DNA of 64,000 nucleotides from Arabidopsis thaliana. Its lineage: Eukaryota; Streptophyta; Magnoliopsida; Brassicales; Brassicaceae. The number at the start of each line of letters is the position of its first letter. Within the stretch, counting starts at the first letter, position 1. This document shows positions 24,451 to 35,977 of the stretch, piece after piece. The stretch is taken from positions 15,197,261-15,261,260 of the forward strand of contig NC_003074.8 of NCBI RefSeq assembly GCF_000001735.4. The letters are read 5' to 3'. A program made the translations under genes and the position numbers. The notes under the pieces were generated by a model. That model worked only from the letters and a program-made list of their open reading frames with translations, was not told the origin of the DNA and ran no database searches.

Positions 24451-24555
24451 TCTTTTTTGCTAGTTTGTTGCTTTATTTTACGGAGTCATTATTTTTTTTA
24501 TTTCTGTTGAGATGTCAAATTCTTCAATTCCAATTTGTCGAAGCCAAAAAAAGCA

Positions 24556-24731
24556 TTTTTTCTTTTTTTTTTGGAATATTTGGAAGTTCAGACTTACATG
24601 CCCTACATCTCTCAGAGGCGGGACCCACACCAGATTAAATTCATTTTTTTTGGAGAAGATCCCTCTCAACGTGCTTTAAACCCAACACCTCTATTTGGGA
24701 AATTTATCACTGGGCAATAACACGTTGGTAA
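24556..24731 (-). mobile_element. tRNA-derived SINE, copy A
   Basis: On the minus strand it runs from ACCAACGTG to an A-rich tail (poly-T at 24556-24572 on plus). The tRNA-like head has degenerate A-box (TTGCCCAGTGATAAA) and B-box (GGGTTTAAAGC) positions, then a body GAATTTAATCTGGTGTGGG and CCGCCTCTGAGAG. The same layout occurs in copy B at 28700-28876. Target duplications are not clear. Confidence 0.65.
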
Positions 24732-25141
24732 AAATGCACTTAAATACTAGTATTGTTTGTTTGAACGGAGAATCACAAAAGATAAATAGAAGAAAGCTGC
24801 ATAAGATTGGATTAAAGATCGATGCTAAATAAATCCATTTTAAATATACCTCGCATACGATTTTGGAAAAGAATATTATGTATAAAATCCATTGTTTGAA
24901 GATCAATGGTAGAAAAATGTGGTTGACATATGACTTTAATTCTACGAGTAAAATAACTCATTAAATACATATCAAACGTAGAGAACTTGTAGTTCAATAT
25001 CACCAAAATAATAATAATAATAATAATTTAACCAAAACCATATACAAAATAGAAAACATCAAGAAACATAATTATAACGTTTAGTATAATAGAAATGATA
25101 TATCAAATGATAATATTAGAATTCGATCAAACATGATTAAT
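24732..25141. other. 3' flank of pectinesterase 32
   Basis: AT-rich sequence with an ATA trinucleotide run near 25008-25027. It includes the likely 3' untranslated region of the minus-strand pectinesterase gene. Nothing else is supported. Confidence 0.5.
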
Positions 25142-26858
25142 TTACGAGACTAGACCAGCAATGAACGTGATACCAGTTGATGGTAACCACAAGTTCCCTT
25201 GTATGAGTTGAGATACTGTAAAATTATTAGCCTCGGCCGAAGTATTCAACACATGGTATCCTGGCCACTTAACACGGCGGTCAAGACTAGCCCCCGGTCC
25301 GCTATTCATATACTCACCATAATATAATGTATCCAACGCAAAATTTCCATTCCATTCAAGCCATCCTACGGGGTTGATTGCATCACTCATGTAGTTTTGC
25401 ATGAACACCGTCCTAGAATATAGTTTCCACGGCCGACCTAAGTAAGTAGCCGTAGTATTTAAGTTTAGAAGTAGGTCGGTATCAGCTGCTATATTGCTGA
25501 ATTGGATTGTGAAACCGGTTGGCTCATTTGGATCCTTACGTCCTTGAGCCGTGATGCTATTCTTCTGGTTTGGAAGGCCTTGTTTGGCTTTGATTTGGCA
25601 GCTTTGGAATACTGCTGTGGCGTCTCCGAATATAAAGTCTACAGTGCCTGTTATAATGCATTCTCTAAAGAATTGACGCATTGAGTGGGCATAGAGAGTG
25701 TCTTGGTAACCTCTCATCGCGCATCGATAAAAGACCCCGAGATCCGTATCGGATCGGATTGCGACCGCTTGGTGTTTTTCCGGTCCTGCTGTGTTTTGGA
25801 AGGTGATATCGCGTGCAATAAATCCTCTACCGCTCACAGCTGCCAAATAGTTTTATAACCAATTCATAATCTTCATTAATAGTAAGAAAACAAAAAATAC
25901 TAGGTGAAAGATATTATAAATTTGGACTTACCAAATGTAGCAGATCGGAAAGTAGTCCAGCCGTCGATGAAACTCCGGTTACCCGTGATCACGGTGGCAT
26001 CGATGCCGTCACCAACCATCATAATGTTCCATTTCTTCTTTTTAATCTCCACATTCTCTACATACACACCTCTTTTTACATGTATGACATATCTTTTGGT
26101 ACTATAGTCCGGTGCAGCCAACACCGCGTCACTTATCGTCGTGAAATTTCCGGTCCCGTCTGCGGCTACAACCGCGTCAGCAACCGTTATGTTATCAGTT
26201 TGCAACAACTTCCGATCACCGGGTTTAACCCATGAGGGGAACTTACTGAAGCCACTATGAGCTTTCGTCATTGTCTGGGCCTTAATGGGCTTAGGTTTGG
26301 GCTTAGAGGGAGGAGAGTGAACCATCGTTAGTAAATTCCGAACGGTCGTACCAACCTTGCTAAGACCACCGGCCACTATCTTTTTGATAATTCCATTAGT
26401 ACCCTCGAAACCGTCAAGACATGTGTCCTGGTTAGAAAGTGCGGCGCTTATCCATGTCCTTAGATCCGAACCCACGTCTCCTGTGCTATTGTCTTTACCT
26501 GACAGTGACAGTTTAATGTATTTTGTTAGACATTTAATTAAAATAAAACTGAGATTATTGATATTTGATAATAATAATTGATTTTTTTTCTCTCTAGCAT
26601 TTTTATTTTTCAACTTTCTTTCTACCATTTAATCAGCAAATTTTAGTTTAAAATATGAGTTTTTATTTTTTAATATGCTTTTGGTTAAATTAATTTTGGT
26701 ATGTGTTTCGGTAGACTTTATTTTAATAGAATCTCATTTAGTTCGAAACACATCATGTGAGTTGGCCACATAAACCATATTTAAAAATCGACTATGAAAT
26801 ATTCATATTATCAAGATCCACATAAATGCATTGTTTTCTTCTTTTTCTTTTGTATTTT

Positions 26859-26890
<32 letters not shown>

Positions 26891-27864
26891 TCATCTTCCC
26901 TTAAAAGGGCAGCATTTCAAGGTTTTCTTTCGAGCAAGATATTTTATTCCCACGTCGAAGATTAATCACCGACGATAATAAGATACCAAATCACTTTCTT
27001 CTTTAAAGCAAAAAAGTTCTGAGAATCTGATTCAGCAGAAGAAAAATCTGAAAGCTATCAAATATTTATATTAGCAAAACAAAAGAACACATGCTAGTGC
27101 TAGCGAATACTTAAGAGTTAAGAGAAAAAGAAAAAAATAGGTCTGTCGTCGTGTCAAGCTTAATAAATGGACATCTCTATTGTGTCTTTCCATCGGTTAC
27201 TAAATTATACAGTACTACTAGTTCGAGTCAATGGAAAAAATGGGCTTATTAGTAAAGCTAGTCTTCCACCAAATAATTAAAATAACAAATGCTAATTATC
27301 GTAATTTTTATCTTTTGTTATTCTTTTTTTTTTTTTGGGGACAAACGTTTTGGTATTTATAAATTTGGTGGAAATTCAACGAACAAACTATATAATGTGC
27401 ATCACCACGTGAACTGAAAATTCCTCGGTGAGTTTTGTAACTTTGTATTTAAGTTGGTAATAAATTACATTCTTAGTCTTTTATATTAATTTAAAGACTC
27501 ATATTTTGCATGCAAAAAAGAAAAAGACTAGTAGTTAAAATTTACCGTTGGGGGATTGAGAGGCAGAGATGATCCAAGAAAGCTCTTCGGCGGCAGAATC
27601 AAGAAGATCAACACAATCAACAATCGCATTGGAGACTCGCGACTTCCCGGCTTTCTTGTCGAACTTGGACACTATAGCTACCGCTTTTGTTATAGCGTCG
27701 ACGACGGTTTTGGCCGCTTCAGCAAACTCTAACGGTGGGACTCTCAAGCACTCCATTTGAACAAGATCAGTTGAAGAAAACGCTTCTTTGTGGGCGGAAC
27801 ATAATGAGATTATGATAAGAAAGAGGAAGAAGATTGATGAACCCATTTGTCGGAACTTCGCCAT
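25142..27864 (-). CDS. PME32: Pectinesterase/pectinesterase inhibitor 32 (type I, PMEI-PME)
   Basis: Three exons join in phase: 27546-27864, 25932-26498 and 25142-25839, giving 527 codons plus stop with GT-AG introns. The protein de-esterifies cell-wall homogalacturonan. Residues 1-25 form a signal peptide ([17 protein letters not shown]). A PMEI pro-domain with conserved cysteines ([17 protein letters not shown]) follows, and a processing-site-like RKLL lies before the catalytic domain. Pectinesterase signatures are intact: [72 protein letters not shown], the catalytic Asp in VDFIFGDAT, and [12 protein letters not shown]. Intron 1 is about 1 kb and carries a TA microsatellite (about 26866-26891). 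Number 32 comes from gene order and length (AT3G43270). Confidence 0.93.
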
Positions 27865-28085
27865 CTATCTCAGGTAGAATCTTGCAAAGGTAGTGGAAGT
27901 TGAAGATGAAACAAGAGTGTCTCTCTCTCACACTCTATAATATCTTTGTGAAGAGTGAATGTAAGTGATGTGTGATGTTATTTATTATAAAGAGAGAGAG
28001 AGGGTAATGGCTAGGCAGTAGGCAAGAAAAAAGACGACCTACCTTTGCTTTTTATACCATCAGTTATGGATGAGATTAGGAATTT
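27865..28085 (-). promoter_or_regulatory. 5' leader and proximal promoter of pectinesterase 32
   Basis: Minus-strand upstream sequence with a TATA-like TTATAAAG/TATAATA element near 27940 and 27985 and a GAGAGAGAG tract at about 27996-28008. A SINE begins about 230 bp upstream of the start codon, so the proximal promoter is short or includes TE sequence. Confidence 0.45.
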
Positions 28086-28091
28086 TTACTA

Positions 28092-28247
28092 AGTATTGTT
28101 AGTTCAATTGGTAAAAATTCTAGGTAAAGTTTAGATGTTGCCGGTTCGAGTAATGTTTGGGATGAAACTAATATTATATGTTGTGGTTTCGAGTTTAGGG
28201 AGATTACGGATTTCGGCCCAAAACTTCTTGGTATTAAAAAAAAAAAA
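28092..28247 (+). mobile_element. tRNA-derived SINE with clear A and B boxes
   Basis: Plus strand. An A-box-like TAGTTCAATTGG (28100-28111) and a B-box-like GGTTCGAGT (28143-28151) are spaced as in tRNA genes. About 85 bp of unrelated body follow, then a 12-nt poly(A) tail at 28236-28247. This is the structure of Arabidopsis RNA polymerase III SINEs (AtSN/SB type). No tRNA cloverleaf follows, so it is not a tRNA gene. Confidence 0.7.
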
Positions 28248-28699
28248 TCTAACTTTTTAATTTTAATTAGAAAGATTGAATTTGGACTTGTTTTCCTGGA
28301 AATAATAAATATTAATATATCACTGAGAGTTTTGATCTTTGTTGAAAATTTGTCGGACGAGAATCTCCATGCATGTTTGGGTAAACGTTACGGATTAGAG
28401 CTGTGGATGCCATTATTTTGCTAAGCAAAATTTTCTCTTAAGTAGAACAAAGTATTACAATGACATATAACCTAGTGATACATTATTTATGTGTAGTCAT
28501 TCCTATTTAAAACCTGACTAAAACATATAAACTAATGGTTTGTGTTATCATCACTATTGTATATTCGTCCCGCTTCATATTCCTATAATGTATGTTTCTG
28601 ATTTTAACCAAAAAAGATAGGAAAATGTTGTCCCGTTATATTATAAACATATAGTTTAGCTTGTTAATTAATACCACATTGCACACCAGTTGGAAAACA
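28248..28699. other. Intergenic spacer
   Basis: AT-rich sequence between two SINEs. No gene, hairpin or repeat is supported. Confidence 0.5.
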
Positions 28700-28876
28700 T
28701 TTTTCTTTTTAATATATATATGGAAGTTTAAGTCTAAAGACCCTACATTTTCTAGAGGCAGGACCCGCATCAGGTTAAATTCATTTCCGTTAGAGAAGAG
28801 ATCCCTTCCAACGTTCTTCGAACTGAGCACTTCCACCCGGAAGATTTATCACTCGGCCAACAGCTTGTTGGTTATA
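28700..28876 (-). mobile_element. tRNA-derived SINE, copy B
   Basis: Minus-strand element related to copy A at 24556-24731. Head GTTGGCCGAGTGATAAATC (A-box-like), B-box-like CAGTTCGAAG, body GAATTTAACCTGATGCGGG and CCTGCCTCTAG, then a tail of ATATATAT and A-rich sequence (plus-strand TTTTCTTTTT at 28701-28710). Confidence 0.65.
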
Positions 28877-30394
28877 GGAAAAAAAAATTACGCACTAGTA
28901 GAATTATTTGAGAGTTATACATATTAAACACACCTAAACTTAATGAGGATATATGAAGGAAATATATATTGCTTGAGTTTGTTGTTTGTTTTTGTGAGTA
29001 ATTTGTGATGACTTATCTTAGTGTAACTGAACAATTTTTAATAAGGGGTGAGAAAGTAGAAATGTTACAGAATTAGCCTTCATTGTAGCTAGAGAAGAAA
29101 AATAAAAACATGAAGTTCATTTTACAACAAATTTGGATAGTCCAAACAATAAAGATGATGTACGTATTACCAAATTCATTGTCGAATCTAGATTCTGACT
29201 CTTAACACGTAATGACGGTAATAGAACTACGAATATAGATTCGAACTCTTAATTTATTATTATTACTCTAGAGCTAAAAACAAATGTACCAAATGGGGTG
29301 GCATAAAAAACGTGGACAACCGGGACCACCCTTAAACACACAACAACGATGTGAGATCGTGATCTGAAGAAATTTGGGACAATCTCCGACCGTGATCTAA
29401 TCTACACGTGTCCTCTCAAACCATTATCTTCGTCTGTACTCACATTGATGACGGTTTCTAAAATTATCTTACAAATTAAATTATTTTTTCGTGACATATA
29501 AGTTCTCATGCAATGCACAAAAATAAAAATGATATTATCATGCAGTACTGCACAGTCCGTCTGAGGCATCTTATTAAAATATTATCATGTATGTATATTA
29601 TTAATAAAAAAATCGAACAAAGATTTGTTGTATAGCTTGATTCTCTAGTTCATATAACTTCGTTTATCTTGCCAAATTCTTTTTGGTTGGAATGTCTTGC
29701 CTACTTTATCAGTGATAAACTTTTTTTTTATGTACGTTGAAGTCTACGTTGTTGTTTTACACCTCAAATAATTCAATAAACGAGACTCCTTTTACAAAAC
29801 AGAAAAAATAAAAATAAAAAGCGAGAACGAAGAAGGCTCGAATTTGAGGTTTCCAAAATTTTGAAGGAGTAACATTGAAAATATTGTAGTACGTAAATAC
29901 TAAATAATATTTGGCTTGAGTTACTTCGTGTAATTTAATGTTTTGTAGTTGTTCATTTCTAATAACATCATTTTTACATGTCAAATTAGATTTTTCATGA
30001 ATAGTTCGTTAGAAAATACATTTATCAATTTTCTTATATACCACAACCACATAAATTAACTCTTCCTAATATTAATGTCTCATTGATCTTGTAAGAAAAT
30101 GGAATTGTCTTTTGTAAATAGAGAAAGAGAAAGCAGAAATGTCGGTTTTTAAATTGGGGAAAAAGAGTTGTGGAGTCATGCGTCGGTGCCTCACATTTCA
30201 AATCACACTTGTTTTTGTGTTACGTACTCTTAGTATCCTTGGTGGGTCTCAATTCCAATCTCTTGGTCAATTTATCGTTGCCTAATGCATGCATTTTTGT
30301 TGTCAAAATTTTGTCTCGTTCTAAGATCCGTAGCGTTTTTAAGAAAATCCTATGATAGACAACTTTTCAACGTCTAATTTTGTTTTATTTCAGC
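28877..30394. other. Intergenic spacer
   Basis: AT-rich with no supported gene. One ACACGTGTCC (about 29403), an ABRE/G-box-like site, is present but far from any start codon. Confidence 0.5.
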
Positions 30395-31020
30395 TTCGAG
30401 AAAAACCGGAGCTGGTTATATCCAAACCGAATTTAATTAAGTTTGGATCCAGTCACTGTTAATTTAATTGAGTGAATATGATGATCATACTAAAGTAGTA
30501 TATAGTTTTGAGCAAAAAATAATAATAATAAGAAAGCAAAAACGCGTTTAGTAACTTTAAATCCCTTTTTTGGCCAACATGTGCGCAATCACTTTCCATG
30601 CAAATTACGTATATATATAGTTTTGGTAAAACGACGTATATCAGTATATGATAGAGAAATTTTTAATAATATGAGTTTGTTTGTAATTTTCAACGTCTAG
30701 TTAATGAATAAGAATAAGAGATTGCTTTAACTTTTCTACTAGAACAAAATTAAACAAAACCGAATCAAAATAAATTTGGATTTGACTTCAATTCCACTTT
30801 ACTCCAGCTTCAAAAAATACCGGTGATGGTTATGTCCAAACCGACTTCAACTTGGATCCAATCACTGTTGAGGGAATATGATACTAAAATCTCTATATAG
30901 TTTTGACTTTTGAGCAAAGAAAACACAAAAATGAATAAAAAGAAAGCGAAAACGCGTTTAAAAACTTTGAATCATTTTTTGCTCTCATGTGCGCAATCAC
31001 TTTCCAATTTTCCATGCAAA
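30395..31020. repeat. Local direct duplication, two units of about 210 bp
   Basis: About 30395-30607 and 30810-31020 share the ordered motifs CCGG(A/T)G(C/A)TGGTTAT, TCCAAACCGA, TTGGATCCA(G/A)TCACTGTT, TATAGTTTTGA, AAAACGCGTTTA and CATGTGCGCAATCACTTTCC. The copies have many substitutions and small indels. Neither carries an open frame of interest. Confidence 0.75.
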
Positions 31021-32281
31021 TGCAAAGTACATTACTCGATGCTTTTGCTTTGGCATGCATGATTATCTTATCTCCTTTGTCTCTTGAGCTTAAGCCACTC
31101 TCTACCAACACGTGTTGCATCCTTATTGGGAGGTTGCTAAATGTGAAAAAGAGAACATCTTTGTTTTTGAAATATTTATTAGTTAAATGTGAAAAGAGAA
31201 CATTCTGGATCACCATCTTCGTTCGGCTCGCATCGTCAAGGCTCATCGGAGGTTTTCTGTTCCGGCGAGTTTCTGTAGTTTTTTGGACGGCGGTTCATTC
31301 GTATTTTACGATATTTAGATTAGAGTTTCTCTTGAACCGGTTTAAATCCGGCTTTGTTAAAATCGAGTCGATTTTGTTTTAATTGGTTTTGTTTAGTTAG
31401 AAACTAGTGGGTTGGGCCCTGAGGGGAAATTGTATGAGTCTAAATCCGGAAATAGCCCAATGAGTCTAATTTATAAAATTTGAATACCCTTTAAAAAAAA
31501 TAAGAGAAATATTTATTAATTTTTTTTATTGACTTATCTTTATCTTTAAATAAATAATATTTTCTAAAAACATGATTTTAAAATACGTTACATTAATATT
31601 TTTTAAATAGGGCACCATATACTGATTACGGATATTCTCCCAAAACTGTAATTTCAAAAGATTGAACTATCCAACTCGATCAACCAAATGTTTCGTCTAG
31701 GAAAACAGAATAAAAAAAAATACAGTCGTGAAAATCTTAATCTAACTGTTTTATTTTCACACATTTACGTTTATCGTTTAATTTGTACTTCAAAAAAATT
31801 GCAATCTTATGTTATTCAATATAGATAAAATAGAAATGTCATAAATCAAAGAGACGTGTATTTAATCTAGTATTTTAAATGATTTGTATAAAATTTATAA
31901 ATCTTATGTTATTCAATCATGAAGTTTAAAAGCTTTAATGAAATCTAGTGTTATTGAATTAAAGATTTAAAAATCTACTTTAAAATCCAATAGTTTGTGG
32001 TTCTTATTAATTTTGAAGGATTTGAGAGGATTTGAGAAGACTACTTTAGTCTAAAATATAGAAATCCAAATCCTACAGTTTTAGATGAAATTTGAAAAGA
32101 TTTTACAATAAATCACATCAACTTCCCTAAACTCATACAAAAACTCACTAAAACTCAAATCATTCAAAACGTAAGATCCAATACACTTTATTAAAAAATA
32201 TCAATTATAGAACTAGCAAAATTGGGATGAAATCTAGAATGTTATATTATTGAATGTACCTTTAAAGATTTACTTATTTGA
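31021..32281. other. Intergenic spacer
   Basis: A 131-codon plus-strand frame covers 30987-31382 with no recognisable domain and low coding character. The rest is AT-rich. Nothing is called. Confidence 0.45.
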
Positions 32282-32291
32282 TATTTGCATA

Positions 32292-33880
32292 AGTTTTTGT
32301 TTTTTTGGGTAAAGGAAGCTTTCATTAATCTAAATCCTCATAAGAGGTGGATTCATACAAATTAAGCTTAAAACATTACATGAAAGATAGGGATAAATTC
32401 CATGAGTTTTCCAAAATACATAACTTCAAGAAGATTGCAAAGGCTGGAAGATCTATTGGGACCTGTAGAGATTCAAGTTTGAAGACTAGCTTCGAGAAAT
32501 TTCGGATCAACTTATGATCATAATAAGCTCGTGCGATCGACGCATATAAGCTTTCGTTGAGGCTTTTTCCCAGGTTCAAGTTTTAGAGAAGATATCTCCT
32601 TAGAGGAGTAAGGTTTCAGGGAAGGTATCTCCTTAGAAGAGTAAGCTTGATGCGTTCGGCAAAGAAGATGACAAGTCCAAAGCGCATATAATCTTCTAAT
32701 CAAAAGACCAAGATTATTCGGTTTAAGAAGGCTTGAGAAGGAGGTTGATCGAGCAAGCCGAAACGGTTTTATCCAACAAATCCAAGAGGGTTGAGATGCA
32801 TCGCCCAACAAAAGACATGGGACTAGATGAGTAAGCGTAATAGTGGGAAGGTTCAGACTCGTTATATGTTCATATAAAAGAGTAGAGGCGTGAGCAGCGT
32901 CACATGGCCTACGTTTCGAGATCAAAACTATTCCATTAAACTTCAAAACTAAACTTGCATCTGGGGACAACCAATCTACTCTATGCAACATGTTTCGAGA
33001 GTTGTAATTGCAAGGCTCCTCTAAGAATAAAGTTCCAACGATTGAATTGAGTCTACAACCATCCGTTATCGTGAAGCAGTGTTTCAGAGAGAGATCAGGC
33101 AAAGTTCTAAGTAGAGCAAACCTAGATATGGGTTAAATTAGGTTTAGAGTTAGTGGACAGCCGAGCGGAGTGAGGCCCAGCCCACCAAGAGCGAAGATTG
33201 TTGCATTTGGGCGGTCAAAAGGATTAAGGCCCATCCCACCAAACCCTAGGGTTGCTGCGGTTGGGAGAAGGGATGAGAGATCGCTGTCGTCGTGAAAATC
33301 TGAAGTGATGATCGACGGTGAAGCACCTGGGGAAACCACCTGCCAGCAAAGGAGCTCGTCATGTGCCGTCGACTTTCTCACCGGAAAAAGCACAACTGAT
33401 GGTCCAAGATATTCGCGGGCCATCAACGAAACCCGGTGAGAAGGAACTAAAGGCGATGCCGGTGCTAGTACAGATCTAGAGCCAAATGATGTGTCGGTGA
33501 AGGACTACTCTGGAGTTTGGGAAAAGACAATGTTGGAATTCTTCTTTTATCGGGTTCAAAGGCGGATCTTCGTCGGAGTTATGATTCAGAACAGAGCTTG
33601 TAGAGTATCAATTCACTCTTCCGTCGCAGAGAAGACCCTCAGAGAAGAAAACCAAAAGAAGGGAAAAGTTTAGGATTTTGCAAGGAAGATGCACTTAAAG
33701 AGGAAGATAACATGGGCCAGAAGATTACGAAGAACTGAAGAAGATTACAGAGATTTGGCAGATCCCTACGCGGCGAACATGAGTCTCACCGGCTCAGGAA
33801 GGCATGGTTGCAAGGGATGTCTCGATTACCGTGTATGGAAGCTTTCGGTAACTAGTCTTTTTTCAATTTAACACTTTTGG
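32292..33880 (-). mobile_element. Non-LTR retroposon insertion with 10-bp target duplication
   Basis: TATTTGCATA flanks the segment at 32282-32291 and 33881-33890. On the minus strand the 3' end reads TTAATGAAAGCTTCCTTTACC and then an A-rich tail (plus-strand TTTTTGTTTTTTTGGG at about 32294), a terminus typical of Arabidopsis LINE-type or Sadhu-type retroposons. Two minus-strand frames (33133-33426 and 32518-33102) contain duplicated peptides (GLNPFDRP/GLTPLGCP and SSKEIPSLK/SSKEISSLK) but no endonuclease or RT domain, so it is non-autonomous or a retroposed transcript of unknown origin. The GC content is well above the flanks. Confidence 0.65.
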
Positions 33881-33890
33881 TATTTGCATA

Positions 33891-35977
33891 GATAAAACTC
33901 ATAAATGGTGACTTCTATTTGTCACCCCATCTAAGTTCGCAAAATGAAAATCTTTAGGGAAGGATGCCAAGAAAAGGCTTCTCTCTCTTCTCTCTCTTCT
34001 ATCTCTTCTCTCTCTTTCATCTTTCAGAGAGAATGAAGCTTATCAATTTTGATTTCACTAATGTGTTAATCTGGTGACTTTTGTCCCGCTTGAAGCGGGT
34101 TTGTCGTCTGGTTGCACCGGCTTTCTCAGCGGTGTAGACTGGCTTTGCTTCCACTGTAGATGGCTTCGTTTGCATCTTCATCCGACTATGTTTCTGACAT
34201 CGGTGGTTTAATCAACATCGGTGGTCGGCTTTCGCTTCAGATTTAGCGGTCTCTCGGTGATGATAAGTTAGCTTCTTCTCCAGACCGTTTGGTCTAACTG
34301 TTGTTTTCTCTTTCTTGGACTCTTTCGATTTCCAATGGTGAAACAAATATTTTGGATCGTAAGAGCTTTCTTAATAAAAGCAAGTCTATGTTTCATGAAC
34401 TGCAAAATTTATTGAAGGTTGAAAAGTTGTTGACTGAAGAAGAAGATGAAGAAGATTTACAGATTTACAATAAAAAGAGTCATATTTTCGACAAAGCTAA
34501 AATTGGGATTTTGCCTTGTTTCTTTGGGCAAAGATTGAGATCTGTAGATTGAATAAGATTTCCGGCGCTTTTTGTCGGAATTGAAGCTTTCCGACGTTGC
34601 AACAATCTGCCGGTGACTCCAACTTCGTCAACTTTGCACGTGTCTTTCAACCTGTTTCTCAATTGACACGTGTTTGTGCTGTATACAACTTTTCCTTCAG
34701 TTTAGGGTTCACGTAATTGGACTTTTGTTTTCCTGGTCTTTTGTTTTCTATATTTAGGTTTGTTTGTTTTTAAATGTGTGTAAAATCTTGGCTTGTTACA
34801 TTGGCTTTAAAAAAATTACAGAGAATAACCAACAAAAATTTAATAATTCACTGAATAACCATATGATTCCAATGGCTATAAAATTTTGTGTATAATCTGT
34901 AATATATACGATTTTGCCCTTTGCTGACATGTTAATTTTTATTTTCCTCTCTCTCAATCTCTCTCTCCTCATGTTGTAGTCTTCTCCCTATTGATTTACC
35001 TTCATTTTCATATAAATTCCTCTTTCATCCGACCCTTTCATCAAAATAGTCTCTTTAACACAAGCTCTCTTTATAATTAGAGAACATCTCCAAATAATAG
35101 TAGGTAACAACTTCACCTAAAATCATTTGCGTGATTTCGTCTCGAACGCTTTTTCATTGTCACCAACACGAAATCCACTAGAATCTCAACGCTTCGATTG
35201 CTCCAATGGTGGCTTATAGATAGTAATTGCACTTTCCTATTTGGGTATATCAATTCTCGTTTGTTGTTGTTATTGGGTTCCTTTTTGGGTGTTTCTTCTC
35301 CAATTTATGTAAGATGCTCTTAATTTATTTCAATTTATGTAAGATGCTCTTAATTTATTTCACTTTCCTTTTTTTTTTGGTGATGCTCTTAAGTAATTTC
35401 ATTTTCCTATTTGGGTGTTTCTTCTCCAATTTATGTAAGATTAATTTTCACTTTCCCAAAATTAATTTGAGAATTTTTAAATTTTTAGATTCATGAAAAT
35501 CAAAATTGTGAATTCTGAACCAGTAAATTGAAGATCATTTATAAATTTCTTAGATAAAGAAGCGATAAATGATTTACGACGGTCATCAAACTCATGGTTG
35601 ACGACACTAATCCGATTTGTTCCTTTAAGTATCACATATACTCCATCAATGCAATTCTCTGAGTTTCCAACGATTCCTTATGAGCTATTGAGTTGTTTTG
35701 GATATGGGTATTAAAACTTTGCTCTCATGTAGTCGTGTTAGCACATATGTTGCAGTCAGATGAAACAGGTTACATACTATTTTTTGTACTACTTTATCTA
35801 TAACTGTTATATTTTTATAGATAAAATATTTTTTCACGCGCATGTTAGCCACGTCATTCACTTTTACTATTTTTCCACGCGCATGTTCACTTGCTGATTC
35901 GTCTAAGAGGGAGTTTGACGATATATCCCCACCCTCATCTGTTACTTTCTTAATTTCCCCAACAATAATACTATATT
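33891..35977. other. Spacer with simple and short tandem repeats
   Basis: Contains a CTCTCTCTTCT tract (about 33981-34016), a CCCGCTTGAAGCGGG palindrome (about 34086) and a GC-richer transcript-like block up to about 34810. It also holds a 29-bp tandem pair (separate entry). Frames at 34301-34552 and 35227-35496 are not recognisable genes. Confidence 0.45.
35300..35460 (+). repeat. Short tandem repeat built on CAATTTATGTAAGATGCTC
   Basis: CAATTTATGTAAGATGCTC followed by TTAATTTATTT occurs twice in direct succession (about 35310-35368). A longer context (TTGGGTGTTTCTTCTCCAAT) occurs both at about 35285 and about 35413, indicating nested duplication. Confidence 0.7.

Larger units (their letters stand above)
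22787..24456 (+). repeat. Tandem duplication, unit 2
   Basis: Second copy of the 21097-22786 unit, same orientation and immediately adjacent. It lacks about 25 bp present in unit 1 near 21700-21725 and has an extra codon-length insertion in the exon-like frame, which stays open. Confidence 0.9.

Noticed and set aside
28100..28151. tRNA gene suggested by A and B boxes
   Set aside because: No acceptor stem or anticodon arm can be formed, and a poly(A) tail follows about 85 bp later; it is a SINE head.
29398..29412. ABRE/G-box ACACGTGTCC as a promoter element
   Set aside because: A single motif more than 1.5 kb from the PME32 start with no other promoter features; a chance occurrence is likely.
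30987..31382. 131-codon frame as a gene
   Set aside because: Its codon and residue pattern is not protein-like, it overlaps the duplicated spacer unit, and no relatives are recognised.
33891..34810. Second retroposon directly after the 32292-33880 insertion
   Set aside because: The GC content and a short A-run at about 34808 hint at it, but no target duplication or defined end was found.
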